This document shows, piece by piece, positions 12,818 to 25,866 of a DNA stretch of 64,000 bases; position 1 is the stretch's first letter; every line of letters starts with the position of its first letter. The translations under genes and the position numbers were made by a program. The DNA comes from Crotophaga sulcirostris (taxonomy: Eukaryota > Chordata > Aves > Cuculiformes > Crotophagidae): NCBI GenBank assembly GCA_013397455.1, contig VYZB01000344.1:108473-172472 (forward strand), written 5' to 3'. Under the pieces are notes generated by a model that worked only from the letters and a program-made list of their open reading frames with translations, made no database searches and was not told where the DNA came from.

Positions 12818-15800
12818 GCCTTGTGGGGCTGCTTTTGAAAAGAGCTGGGTGTTTGCAGATCACCAAGAGGAGGCAGCTGAGATTTCTGCTTGTATCCAGA
12901 TGCCAAGCAAAAAGAACACAGCCCCTACTTGAGTAGTTTGAGGCCAGGTAACTTCTGCTGATGTTCCTGTAATGGGATTTTTTCATCCTACCTTCTCTTC
13001 CTGTTGTTGGATTAAAGATGAGCTCTGAAGGATGCTGGGATGGGTCTGACTGCCTCTGGCTGGAGCAGACACAGGAGAGATGGGAATTACTGCTTGGCCA
13101 CTTGGCAGGTTTCTTTGAAGTGGTGCTTTGATGTGGCAATGAGAGTCCACAGAAGGTAAATGGTGTCTAGACAGGTTTTTCTCACACTCTGTTGTTGTCT
13201 CTGAAGCAGCAGAAACGGTGCCAAACAGGCTGAACGGCTCCAGGATGCGAGCAGCAGAGCTATTTCTAGAAAGATGGAACAATGGTTCTTCAGGAGAATC
13301 CAAGCCGGATCTTGCTGAACCCTTACTGAACCTCCTGCAGGTGGAACTGCTCCTCCTCTCTGTGCCCTGGGTCAGTTCATTGCAGGTAGAAGCAAGGGGA
13401 AGTCCAGGGGGTGTTTCCAGGTGAGCTGGCATGACAGAGAGGTCCAGGAGAGGTCCACCAACCGGTGCCCTGGCCAGCAGGCTGGGGAATTCAGGAGGTC
13501 AGTTGGTGTTGGCAGCATTCTGAGGAGGATCAGGCTGGCTGTAGCGTGCTGAGATAAGACTCAGTTTGGCTTGCTGGATGCTGCCAGGACTGGCCCAGCA
13601 GAGCTGGTCTGCGAGCCCAGCAACAACTGCAGCCAGAGGTTCAGCTGCACTGGGAGGGATGGGAAAGGCAGGCTGTGATCTAGAGAGACTTGTCGCTGGC
13701 TGGCAAGCTGTGCTCTCGCAGTCTTGGCTCCGATGTGCCATCTCCCCCCTGGGCTGTTTGGGAGGGGAAGTGGAGGCTGGCATTCAGATGCCTATTGTCT
13801 GTCCTTCAGCTGGGAGCAGAGCCAGGAGAGAGGCAGGCTCTGGCAGCATCCCATGCAGGGGGCAGATGTTAGGGGAAACCTACTCATCCGTGAAACGCTG
13901 TCGCTGGGATTTTCAAAGGAGCCTCAGAGGTTAAGTGCCCGTGTGCTGGAATGCCTACGTGAAGGTCAAGAGAGAAATCCTGGGATTCCTGCCGGGCTTG
14001 GGGAAGCTTTTTGAAGGTAGCTCTTGCCATTGGGACAAGCCCTCCTGTAGCATCTGGGGGATGTCCAGGTGACTGCTGTTCTGGGCCCCGTTTAGGCGTA
14101 GCTGGGGAGAAGGGCAAAGCCACACAGTGCCAGGTTTTCTGTCTCATGGGGCCCTCCGAGGTGCACAGTTGGGTTTGGTCTGGTTCCCCTCTGCTTAGGC
14201 AGCTGCCAAGTGCTGCACACAGGAGCTGAGAGCAGAGGGTTTGCTGACTCTGCCTGTCCTCTCCCTTCACCCCTGCCAAAGCAGGGCTCGGCCACAGGTT
14301 TGGAGCAGAGCTGGAAACTTGGCACCGAGCAAGGAGCAGAAAGAGAGCCCAGCTTGCTCTTCTGTGTCTGGGTTGGCTTCTGTACTGCTGTGGGGAGTAC
14401 AAATATGTTCCCAATCTGTTTGCTTCACTGACGTGACTCCAAGACACACAGGGTACAGATACCCTGACCAAGAAGGGGCCATTGTTAGAGGGACCTTCTC
14501 GACTGTGGCTCTGCTGTAACCAACCCGTGGTGGCTGCTCTCCAGCACTGGATTGCAGCCTCACCCCTGCTTTGCTCACCACATCCAGAGCACTTCATCCC
14601 CCCGGGTCCCTCTGCTTTAACTGCACGTTAGCACAGAGAAGCCAAGGGGTTCCTTCCTTTTCTGCTCCATTTGTTCATCCCTGCGCCCTGATGTGGCCCT
14701 TTTGATTTACGTGCCCGTCTCCGGCAGGCAGGTATTAAATCAAGCTGTAGATAAAAAGAAGTTACAGGCTTTGCTTCGCTGTGAGCAGCCCCAGACATTC
14801 CCTGACACACTGCTAATTGCACACAGGCAGAGAGAGCTCACTCAGTGCTGGAGGCTGAGCAGCCAAGGAAAGGGAGCGATGGGCTGATGGACAGGTTAGC
14901 AGTTTGGCTAAGGAGGAATAAAAGCCCCAAGAGAAGAAGAGAAGAGGAAGGGAGTTACCTCATTCGTTTCCAGCAGCCAAAGCAGGGTTATCCTCCAAGA
15001 GGTATTTCCTTAAGCCTTATCCAGTCCCATTTTAGTTGCAACTTTTATGAACAATAAAGGCTTCCATGGTTTCCCCTTGGAGGAACTGGAATGAATCCAA
15101 ATAGATTTTAGCACTGAGAAGCAGATCCTGTTATTAATGTCAGCCTAATCATTTCTTTATATCTCCTTTCCATTTTTTTTTTTTTTTACCCCATTCCTAT
15201 TTCTAAAAAACCTGCGGGTGGTTATCAAGTCCAGTCCATGCTCTTCCTTAGCTGCTTCTGAAACTACAGACCAGAGTGCAGCCTCCTCCGGCTTTTGGGG
15301 AGCACTTTAATGTGCCTGCAGCAGGCTGAGGATGGGATTGTCCCCCATCCCTCAGGAGATACCTGGCAGTGTGACATATAAACCCCAAAGCTGGCAGGAC
15401 AGTGAGACGGAGCTCAGCTGAGCTGGGGACCAGGACACGGCCAGGCAGGATCTTCCAGGCAGAACTGCAAACCCTCCTGCTGCTGGGCCTGCATCTCTCT
15501 GGGAAAAAGGCCTCTGACCAAGACTCAACTGGGAGCATTCGACTGAGAAAATTCTCTGCTAAAAATAGCAGCAGGAGACATTTAAGGAGAAAAACAAGTC
15601 AGGGCCTGGGAGAAGTTAGTTCCCAGATATGTGGCTAATTCAATTCCCCCAGGACAAGTCATCTTTTAACCCCTCCGTGCCAAAGCTCGTTTCTGCTCTA
15701 TTAAACAGCCTTGCCTTGGTCAGGAATCCAGGTTGGGATAAGCCAGGATGACTTTCATCCTCACTCTTTGCTCTGACACGGCATTGCTTTCCTTCTCTTC

Positions 15801-17743
15801 CCCTGCTCATTTATGTCAGCATCTTCCTAATAGTTCTCTATGTCAAGCTTTTCATCTTTATCTGTCTGCGACTTCACTCGGGCTCCCTTTAATTCCCCAG
15901 GTACTTCCTAAGAAAATAATCTCCCTTGAACCCTTGCAGCTCAACTCCCTTTGCAGGCTTGCAGCCTGTGCTCAGGCTGATGTTAGCAAGGTCAGTCTTT
16001 TCCAGATCCGTTTGCCCCTAGAACAACGTCCCCCCAACTCTCACCTCTTCATGCCCACAGCTTTTTACCAAAGGCCTCGTTCCCTTCTAAGTCTGCACCC
16101 TTTGTTCTGAGGGATTCGCTGCAGAGCCTCAAAGCTGCCTTGCAGACAACAGCCCCACCTCTCCAGCGTGGAATGACGGCAGTAGTTTCACAGGCTCTTG
16201 GTCGCACGCTCGTAGGCAGACGCGAACGTTCCCTCGGCGCCCGCAGTCAGGCTCTTGCAACGCTCATTTGTAGATGTTTTGTGCAGCACATTAGCTAGAC
16301 AATTGCATTTTATACCCGAGGCTAGAATTATACAGAGGGGAAAAAAAAAAAAGACAAAAATGATACTGTAAAATTGGAAAAAATGTTCTTAAAAAGAAGA
16401 CTGCTTTCAGTCTTGTCATAAATGATTTCTCTGTGTGCTTGCTCACGCCCTCTCCTGTTCCCTTCTCTAGCCTACTCTCAGCTCTTGGCTCTGATGACTG
16501 CTGCTCTCTTCCCAACTCCCATTTTCCACAGGAAGATGATGACATGGTTGGTCTCTGATAAGCAGAACTTCAGGTCTGTGTTTTGTTGGTCAAGCTATAG
16601 ACTGGAGGAGAACGGAGGATCAAGAGATTAGAGTCACAGACAGGGGAATAGAGGATTATAGGCTAAAACCCTGCGAGTCTCTGTATTGATGGTTGGGACG
16701 CAGCCAGACACTAAAGAGCATTGCAAAGCCTGGTGCTGATAGCATATCCGCTTATTTCCTGTCTTTGCATTGCAGGCAGCTTTTGATATATGTGTGTCCT
16801 CATCAAAAGCCAGGGTCAGGCAGGTACCGAGCATCCCAGCTCCTGTGGAAGTCAAATACCTGCTGAGATCGAGTCTGTGCGTTGGCTGGCGCTCAGCCTG
16901 GAAAATGTCACTGTGGCTTATGAGATTCTCAGCAATCCTTGAGTCCAATTCCCACACAAGACAAAAATAAAGGAACTGTCCCCTTTTCCCTGTTACGGTT
17001 CACTCTGTCTCCCTGATCATGGCCGTAGTTCCCTACCATATCTCAGTTGTCCTGACTGCCCTGGAGACTTCCCTTAGCTTTGTCTGGTACAACCAGAGAC
17101 CTGTGGGAAGAAAGGAGAGGACAGGAGGAAGACCATTGCCCCTGGCTCTTATCACAGTTATCTGCTGGTTCCCTCCCACTTGGCACTAATTTGGTATCAG
17201 CATCTGCCACTTTTGGGAGGAAAGGGACTTATCAAAGTGAGAAATAATGTAGGATGCGCCTGTATGGCAGTTCTTGGGGCTGGATAGGGAAACAATGGAA
17301 GGCAAGTGGGACTAGGCAGGAAGGGTTGGTTTCAAATCTGCCCTGTGCAAATACTCCCTGTGCAAATAATCCCACTTCTCTTCAGCACTCACTGTTCTTG
17401 TTCCTGGCCTTGCTTTTACTGCTGCAAGGCCCTCTCATCCAGTAAGCAGATCACAGAATGGTGCATTCATTGCTGGCAGAGATAGCATGTCCCTTACTTG
17501 TCCTGTGACTTCCCATTCCTCAGTTCTTTCCCCCAAAGAACTGGAACTGCACATCCTTACTGAATTGCAGGAGACACCAAAATTGAAGGGACCAAGGTTT
17601 AACCGATGGACGTGCAGGACTTCCAACAGTTGAAAATGATCACTGGGCATGATACATGGGCAGTGATACACTGCGAGAGCCTCAGCAGACACCCAGGCAG
17701 TTGTATTCCCTGGGTTTCCATGCCCTAAAACAGAGATGGGGAT

Positions 17744-17878
17744 GAGGTGTTTAAGAGGAGATTGGCTGAGGCACTCAGTGCCATGGTTTAGATGATGGGT
17801 TGGTGTTGGTGTTGGGTTCTAGGTTGGACTCTATGATCTCAGAGGTCCTTTCCAACCTTGTAACACTGTGATACTATG
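17744..17878 (+). repeat. CR1 3' fragment, TACTGTGATA type
   Basis: Sense orientation and very close to the 12672 copy: GAGGTGTTTAAGAGGAGATT to CCAACCTTGTAACACTGTGA. The shared GGTGTTGGTGTTGGGTTCTA stretch shows the two belong to one subfamily. Confidence 0.93.
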
Positions 17879-20800
17879 AGCTGACCTCCTGAGATCCCCT
17901 CATGTCCCATTTTCTGCGAATCCACTGGTTTTCATGGTCTGTGTTGGCTGTGAGCCAGACCAGTTTGAAAATGTAATTGTGCTGCCCATTTGTTAATGAA
18001 AACAGCAAGAACGGCGCTCGGTACAGTGTGACTGTTTTGATACATCCCTAGCCAAGTCATCTGTAATTGTTTCCTTGTTGCCTTATTTCTATTCTGGCTT
18101 TTGCCAAAGGCTCAGTGCGGACACAATTGGAAGCTCTCCTGCCTAGCATCACAGCAAGGACACCTGCCCCTGGTTTTTCCCTCCTGGAGAGCCAGCGTAA
18201 CACTGCAAGCCCAAAGCATCTGTGTAAGGGGCTTGACCCCAGAGCAAGGCAAAATAAATGATCTGGGCAGGATTTAATCCCCTGGTTAGTGGTGTCTAAT
18301 GCAACGCAGAAGCTCCGTGCCCTGTTCCCTGTTGCTTACCCAAGGAAAATGAGACTTCTAGTGCAACCTCACATTTCTTTCTTGGGAAGGGAGAAGCAAT
18401 TCAGGGATGCAAAGGCTGGGAATAAAAACCTCTTCTATGCACAGCTTTCCTGTTCATGTTTCTTTTCCCTCATCTCAGATTTTGAGGGGCAAATTCTTTC
18501 CATCTTTCCTTTGAGCTGAAGGTGGCCTAAAATTATATTACAGAGAGAGATGCAAGCTGACATGCTGGAAGCTGTCTAGCCCTTGCTGCTTCCATTGTAA
18601 TCTCTGTTGAGTACAAGGTATTAGTCATCCACCCAAGTATTGCTTCCTTCCCATCTCACACGTACACTCAGTCCTTTCCAGGAGAAAAGCCAGAACCCGG
18701 CGTATGAGCTTGGGAAAACAGGAGATCTAGAGGACCAGATCTTGCACAGATTAAGATGTTGGGCAAGGCACGTACAGCCACATCTGCAAAGCACTGAATG
18801 CCTGTCTTCCCCTTGATGTCAGCAGCATTTAGATAGCTTTGTAGACCTGGCTCTTGGTCTTTAGCTGTATCTCTTCTGATGGGTGAAAAGCTATTTCAGT
18901 AAAACAGGCAAAGGACCTTCAACCTGGGAGCCTTTTGCCCAGGTTGCCAGCCACCAGCTCAGCCCTGGCTCTCTCCTGAACCATCTGTGCTCCCTTAGGG
19001 AGAGAAGAGTATGAGAGCCTGCTAGTGGACTAGGTCCAAGCTCAGTATGTCTAGGTAAAGGTTTGGGCTTGTACTGAGACCATGAGTAAGCTTGAACTCT
19101 TCCTGTTCAGACAGCTCCAGAGCGTGGCTCATGATGCCTCCTCCTAGCATGGGCCTACGGATTTGCCAAGTGGGTGGTGTGCGAATCTGATCTTGAGAAC
19201 AGGCTGTCTCATTCCTGTGGAGGTGCAGATAGGCAAGGCCTGAATAGCTCATCTCTGAGCACGCTGCAACGCCACCAGCAAAACAGCAGCTGAGGATTGT
19301 GAAATTCTTACCTCCACAAGCCCTTGGCCAGGTGGATATTTGGGGCGGCGCATCCGCAGCTGCATCCCAACGTGATGAAACCGAGCTTTGGGAAACCAGC
19401 AGAAAGCACTGTGTGGTCTTCAGCAGGCAACATCTACACTGCCTTCCCTGCATGGGAGAGAGGAGGAATGTTTCTCTGCAGAAGGAAGCTGCTTTGCAGA
19501 GAGGCTTTTGTCTTAAGAGGGCTCCGTATCTCCTTGATAGCAACCTGTTTCACTACTGGGTGCGCGTGTGCAGGCTGCGCGTGTGCCAATGGCTTTGCTG
19601 GCTGATTAGGAGGTAGAACAGTAAATCCTCCTTTCCAAAAGGGGGAAAAAAAAAAAAAGGAGGAGGGAAAAAAAAAGACTGTGTGCATGGCTGGGATGCT
19701 AATGGGGCCTTCTCTGCAGCAAATCAGTCAGGTCTTTAAGATCCCAGTTTAAATCAGGAGATTTAAAGAGGTTAAGGTTTCATTCCAGAACTGGATGTAC
19801 TCTGCTCACAGGCAGGCATCTCCTTTCCTTCTCTAGTGGTGAGCAGGAATAGAGCGAATTAAGAGCAAAATGCAAAATTCTTACATCTTTGGTTGAACAC
19901 AAATACTCTGATCTTCCATGCAGCTTTGTCCTGTGGGGTCCTGGTCCTGCCGAGATCACCAGACACTCCTTTATTATCAGCGTTTCAGAAGAAACGCGTG
20001 GCATCACTTAGGTAGCTACCTAAGAGAGGAGAACAGCAAAAACCAGAGCCACGTGGAAAGCCAACCACTGCTCTGTAAAGCTGCATTTGCCATCTCCAGG
20101 CTAATTATGCTTCGTGTTCCCTGCCCAGGCGGGCACATCTCCTCTGTTTGTAGGTGTCTATCAGAGAGTTGGCACCCTTTTAACTGAGCGGTACAAGCCA
20201 CGCATCTAAAATAAGTCATGCTGGGTTATGATAGCTGGTAAAAATAAAGCCTTACCAGCACAAGCAGCTATAACAGCACAGAGGATTTACAACTGAGTGG
20301 GTTTTTTCCAGGGTGGGTTGGCCACAGTCTGGTGATGGCCTTTTTATAACCGTTATCAGCTCCCACACAGACCAGGTCCATCTGTTACTTAATTTGAACG
20401 GAGTCACTCCTCGGCTTTTGTTCGCTAATCTCTTGCTGCACATCTACATTGTTCTCCAGCAGGGCAGCCCACCAGTGAGTCAGGCTTGGCTTGGTGATCT
20501 CGGGGAAGCACCATGGAAAACTGGACTAAAAAAACCACACAGCTCACTCTGGTCACTTGACTACCATGGTCCACTTACCTGCTGCCTTGTATCAGCCTGA
20601 GGGGGCATTTAACCTGCAACTTGGATGCAAAACATAGAGTGGAGGCAAGAGCTGAAAGTTAAGACTGAGTACTCCAAAGCAAAACCCTACTGGCTGCATC
20701 TAACAGCACAGACTGGGTTTTTCAAACAGACCCATATGAACTGTCAGTTAGGAAGGTAGCAAGACACCTAAAAATGTAAATGAGGATGCCTAAATATCAC

Positions 20801-21920
20801 TGAAATTCAATAAGGATGAGGTATGCTATGCATTCCCTGCCTACACATTTATGCACCCTTCTAGAAATCCAGTCTTTATATATCACAGGCGGGTTTAAGT
20901 CCCTTAGGCTATTCTGAAAACCCCAGCCAAGGGGCAGTTGGACAAAAAAATCCCCCACACTTACTAGAAACAGAGCAGGCTAGGGGTGTGTTGGTATCTC
21001 ATTCCTACACCATGCATGTTGCCTATCCTACACCAACTTGTTTACATTGGCACAAATTGCCATGTGGAATCGCAGCAAGAGGCTCAGGGGATCGACAGGA
21101 GGGAGGATAAAGAGATAAAGCACTGAGAGTCAAAAGGATGGAGACTTCAAGGTGCAGATGGTCGGATATTTCTGAAAGTTTGTGCTGATGGCGATTTCCT
21201 CAAAATAAGCTGAGGGCAGCAACTTGGCCTCTCTCTTCCTTGTTTTACCAGTCCAGCACTGAGTGGCTTCCTCGGCTCTTCCTCCAGAGGTTTCTCACAT
21301 TTAACAGTTTGCTTCCTCCCTGCCACGGGCACTCAGCACTTCTAAGGCAGGGAGAATCCTGGGGTCAGCTCTGCTGCCCTTGACAACAATGCTTGTCTCC
21401 TGCCTGCTGCTCTGACAGTCTCTGCTGTAGTGTCCTTGTCACTGTTCCTTTCGCTCCAGCTCGCAGCGCCGAGGACGGATGCTCTAGGGAGCATCTCCAA
21501 ACTGGCAGTCATAAATGTGCTGACGTGCAGAGGGTTCGGCTAACACGTTTCTCACACCTAACAATGTATCACTCGCTCTCCCTCAGTACCAGCCCTGCTT
21601 GCACAGAGTAACCATCCAGAAAGCGAAGATGCTTGTGGTTTATAGCAGCATTCCCACATGGCTTAGTTGCATTTTGAATTGCAAATCAAGCCGCGGCTTA
21701 GCGATGATGGACACCTCAAGCAAGGCATATTTTTGTTGCTTTAGTGGGCAGGTGTTTAAATACAGCTGCGTGTTTTTGCACTGCTTGTGCCTGACAGCGC
21801 ATTAACTAAAATTACTGTATCAGATAACGGCAATATCGGCAGAGCATCGAGCGACACTGCGGCATGGACTGTTGGCAGCAAACTACTTGAGCTGTTTCCT
21901 GGTCATGTTTTTTACCTTCA

Positions 21921-22318
21921 CAGCATCACAAGGTTGGAAAAGACCTCTGAGATAGAGTCCAACCTATAACACAACACCAACCCATCATCTAAACCATGGC
22001 ACTGAGTGCCTCAGCCAGTCTCTCCTTAAACACCTCCAGGGTTGGTGACTCCACCACCTCCCTGGGCAGCACATTCCCATGGCCAATCACCCTTTCAGGG
22101 AAGAACTTTTTCCTAATATCAAGCCTAAACTTTCCCTGATGAAGCTTGAGTCCATGTCCTCTAGTTCTGTCTCTGGTCATCTGAGAGAAGAAACCAGCCC
22201 CTGTCTGACTCCAACCTCCTTTTAGGCAGTTGTAGAGAGCAATAAGGTCACCCCTGAGCCTCCTCCTTTTCAAACTAAACAGCCCCAGCTCCCTCAGTCG
22301 CTCCTCGTAGGAGCCTAT
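21921..22318 (-). repeat. CR1 LINE fragment, antisense, about 400 bp
   Basis: The plus strand reads CAGCATCACAAGGTTGGAAA, CCATGGCACTGAGTGCCTCA, CCCATGGCCAATCACCCTTT, GTCCATGTCCTCTAGTTCTG and CAGCCCCAGCTCCCTCAGTC. It is the longest copy of the TACTGTGATA-type subfamily here. Confidence 0.95.
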
Positions 22319-24135
22319 AATACTTAAGGAATCCTTCACCTCCTCGTTAGATAAGAGACTGGGATGGAAGGAGCTGGAAGGTCAGGCTTTCTTTTAAGCC
22401 TGGTTCAGAGACAGGAGCTTTAACACAGTCTGGTTGTCTATAAAGCCACTAGGTTTCTTCTGAAACCATCATTTCAGTGCAGCATTTTAAAGTGATTCAG
22501 ATAACATGAGTCACAGTAACAAGCATGGGCTGGATCTCTTTAGCTGAAAGAAGTGCTGTAAGAATATGCTATAGACTTTGCTGCCTTGTCCTGGATTCTA
22601 TTTTGGAGAACTGATGGCATTTGGGATTGAACCATGTGTCTAGCTGAGCCTGTGGCACAGACAGAGCCGGTGGGTGCGTCTGTTGTGGCATGCGCGCTGC
22701 TCTGGGAAGGAATGCATGCCTGTGCCCAGCTGTTCTCCACATCCTGGGTGCTGAGCCCTTTGAAGTGAGTTTTACATAACACACAACCTTTGCTGCTTAT
22801 TTGCACCGGGCTGAAAGAAGTCTGAAGGAACATCTTTGGAATCCTCTTCTTAAAAGGTAGCGGTTGCCACTGATGGTGATTTAACAGGCAAAGAAAGCAA
22901 CCCATAAGTGTGGTCACCAAAGAGACAAGGCTTGCCAACAGCAGGGAAATGTGACACAGCACAGATGTCCCAGCTCCTTGGATGGAGAGTGCTAACAGCT
23001 GGGAAGAACTGCCCTGGTGGAGATTCCTCCAACCCAGTGGACACTGTTGATCAAGGGATACCCCAAAGTAATGCTCAGAAGAGCTGTGAAGGTGTTCTGC
23101 TCCTGCTTTGCAATCCCTTAGGGTTTTAGTTTGCTCCCTGCATAGCTGCAGCCTTCTTGTTATTTAGAGTATGCTCCTTGCAGTGTTCTTGTGCCACACA
23201 GAGAAGAATAAATCTGTCTTAGCAGTTATTTAAGCAGCAGCATTGATCTCTGCCCACAGTCAATACGCGTAATAATGTCAGCACCTCTTGCCCAGTCTCC
23301 AAGGATTCAGCTTCTGCTGAAAATTTGTTGTCATCCTGCTTTGTGCCTGAGGGAGAGACCTAAATCTCTTGTGCTTAGTGGGTGAGAAAAAGCCTGCTGT
23401 GAACAATTTTCAAGAAATGAGATGGGGAGTTTGGTGGAGTCCCACTGTCTTGGGGTGAATACTTCAAGAGTCCTGACTTCAGAGTAACACAACACTTTGG
23501 TGTTAGCATCTTCATCTTCAACTGAACTTGCATTGTGGCTACCATAGATGTGCTTCAGTAGCACTGTGACCCTGCTGGCTACTGCTCGGAACACAATTTT
23601 TCTAGAGAAAGATCCCACGTGAACTGGAACGTGTAACAAAAAGCAAACTGTGGCATCAAATTTCCTTTAAGGATCCTTCGCCACGAGCCTTTCCCTCCCC
23701 ATCTTTCTCTTAACATTTCCAAAGAAGGTTCATGGGATAGTACAGACCAGACAGATGTCTTCTTCAGCTCTCCAGGTGCAGTGCAGCTCTCCACAGTCAC
23801 ATCTTCAGGTCTCAGAAGAAAGCTACCATTGTAGAAGCATCTTTGTAATGCAGCTCTTCAAGGAAGGAGGGTGCTGTCCCTGAAGAAAGCAGGGCCTTCA
23901 CCTCGCCCCTTTTTGAAAACTGAGCCAAATGCATTATCAAAACCACCTGTCCCAAGCAGGAAGCTGACCAGGATCTCCAATTAAGATAAGTGCTCAGGCC
24001 TGAGCCCTCCAGAGAAGCTCTCTTGGTTCCAGTACCAGGAGTCTCACAGCAGAAGCAAATGTTTTGTTTGTGTGAAGTGCCCTCCACTGTTGCTGAAGAT
24101 TTCAAAAGGATTTATCCAAGATTCTTTCTTCCAGT

Positions 24136-24260
24136 GACCAGGTTGGATGGGGCTTTGGGCAACCTGATCCAGTGGGAGATGTTCCTGCCTGTGGCAGGGG
24201 CTTGGAACTGGATGATCTTTAAGGTCCCTTCCAACCCAAACTGTTCCATGGTTTTATGAC
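24136..24260 (+). repeat. CR1 3' fragment
   Basis: Sense: CCAGGTTGGATGGGGCTTTG, then CCAGTGGGAGATGTTCCTGC, ending AAACTGTTCCATGGTTTTATG. It has ATTCTATG-type internal sequence with a decayed terminal octamer. Confidence 0.9.
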
Positions 24261-24383
24261 TTCTAATTCTCTGCGGTTTTGCTGGGACCAGTGAAAGCTT
24301 TATGCACATGGGGGAGGAAAGCAAGGATCACAGCCCCAGACAGAACACCTGAGGGGATCAGAGGATGAACAGAGAGAAAGGAA

Positions 24384-24422
24384 CCATGATCTTAAAGGTC
24401 TTTTCCAATCTAAACAATTCTG
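24384..24422 (+). repeat. CR1 3'-end remnant
   Basis: A short sense piece reads ATGATCTTAAAGGTCTTTTC then CAATCTAAACAATTCTG, a decayed CR1 terminus. Confidence 0.65.
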
Positions 24423-24627
24423 CGTCAGCGTCTTGTGGCATAATTACCTTCTTCCAAGGGGTAGGTCTGGAAGCACCAGGCCTGATGAAGATGGATTCTG
24501 CTCCATAGCAGATAAGACTTGTGGTTGCACAGACCACCTCCTGACTGAAACAAGCCAAGACTGTAGCACCTGCTGAGGTGGAGAAGGGCAAGACCAGGGC
24601 AGGTTCTGGATGTAAGTGGACAGGTAC

Positions 24628-24663
24628 GGTTGGACTCGATGATCTCGGAGGTCTTTTCCAACC
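24628..24663 (+). repeat. CR1 3'-end remnant, sense arm of an inverted pair
   Basis: GGTTGGACTCGATGATCTCG then GAGGTCTTTTCCAACC, the sense terminal segment of the TACTGTGATA-type subfamily. It directly abuts an antisense copy. Confidence 0.85.
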
Positions 24664-24861
24664 AGATCACAGCATCACAAGGTTGGAAAGGACCTCTGAG
24701 ATCATCAAGTCCAACCTATAACCCAACACCAACCCATCATCTAAACCATGGCACTGAGTGCCTCAGCCAATCTCCTCTTAAACACCTCCAGGGTTGGTGA
24801 CTCCACCACCTCCCTGGGCAGCGCATTCCCATGGCCAATCACCCTTTCAGGGGAGAACTTC
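24664..24861 (-). repeat. CR1 fragment, antisense arm of an inverted pair
   Basis: The plus strand reads GATCACAGCATCACAAGGTT, ATCATCAAGTCCAACCTATA, CCATGGCACTGAGTGCCTCA, up to CAATCACCCTTTCAGG. Its first part is the reverse complement of the adjacent sense piece. Confidence 0.92.
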
Positions 24862-25522
24862 AATGATGATAGATAGAACCATGGAATCATCTATGGTTCT
24901 ATAGCTCTACAGCACAAGCAGCTGGAAGGCAACGTGCTCCCTGCACTGCCCTGTTACTCTTTTTCAGCTGTGCAGGACTTCCCCCAAAAAGCTGTGTTAT
25001 AATCCAGAGCACTGTCATCTTAGTTCAGGATTGGATTTCTCCCAAGTGCTGCATGAGTGTCTCAAGTGTAGAAGAGGGAGGGTGGAGAGGTCCTGCTAAG
25101 AGCAGTTTTGGCTGCGCCAACTGTTAGTTTGCATCAGCTGGTGGCTTTTATGTGAGTAACAATTATTTTGTACACAAAAGCAGCTTCTAAATCTTGCCAA
25201 ACTCCAGCTCTCCCCGGTGGCACTGGGGTTGTGGGCACCAAGAGCTGAGGCACTGAGGAAAACGTCAGCATTTAACAATGAGGAATTGGCAGGGAACGTT
25301 TCAGAAGAGCTGGAAGGATTTTAGGTACTCCAGGCCCTTTCAGCAGGAGGGACTTCACAGCTCTTGGGTATTTCTCAGCCTCCTGCTTTGCTCTGTTGGG
25401 CTGTCTGATCTGCTCCACCAGAGGAATTTTGCCCCAGTGTTGTCAGATTCTCTCTGTGCAGAAGCTTTCCACCCTGAAGGCCAGCACACAGGAATTTCCA
25501 CTTGTCTGTCATGATGTTCTCA

Positions 25523-25866
25523 GACCTTAGAGCAGCCTTCCAGTACTGAAAGGGGCTCCAGGAAAGCTGGGGAGGGGCTCTTGATCAGGGAGTGCAGGGG
25601 GAGGACGAGGGGGAATGGTTTTAAGCTGAAAGAGGGGAGATTGAGATGAGATCTTGGGAAGAAATGTTTTGCTGTGAGGGTGGGGAGGCCCTGGCCCAGG
25701 TTGCCCAGAGCAGTGGTGGCTGCCCCATTCCTGGAGGTGTTGAAGGCCAGGTTGGATGGGGCTTGGAGCCCCCTGATCCAGTGGGAGGTGTCCCTGCCCA
25801 TGGCAGGGGGTGGAACTGGGTGGGCTTTGAAGTCCCTTCCAACCCAAACCATTCTGTGATTCTATT
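25523..25866 (+). repeat. CR1 LINE fragment, about 345 bp
   Basis: Sense: GACCTTAGAGCAGCCTTCCA, GCTGAAAGAGGGGAGATTGA, GCCCAGAGCAGTGGTGGCTG, CCAGTGGGAGGTGTCCCTGC, ending AACCATTCTGTGATTCTATT. It closely mirrors the antisense 8013 and 52145 copies. Confidence 0.95.

Larger units (their letters stand above)
8489..17743. other. JAM3 intron 1 interval, no gene seen
   Basis: It holds three CR1 fragments and a T run at 10651-10670. Small clusters of CpG (10070-10125, 16197-16250) and GATA motifs (10329-10392) may be regulatory. A long open frame on the minus strand at 13884-14597 has no recognisable protein features. No gene is supported. Confidence 0.6.

Noticed and set aside
13884..14597. 237-codon minus-strand open frame, the longest outside a tandem repeat
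   Set aside because: It is Ser/Pro/Gln-rich with no recognisable domain, no homologue I know and no splice structure, in GC-rich intronic DNA. Chance is the simplest reading; a protein search and RNA-seq would decide.
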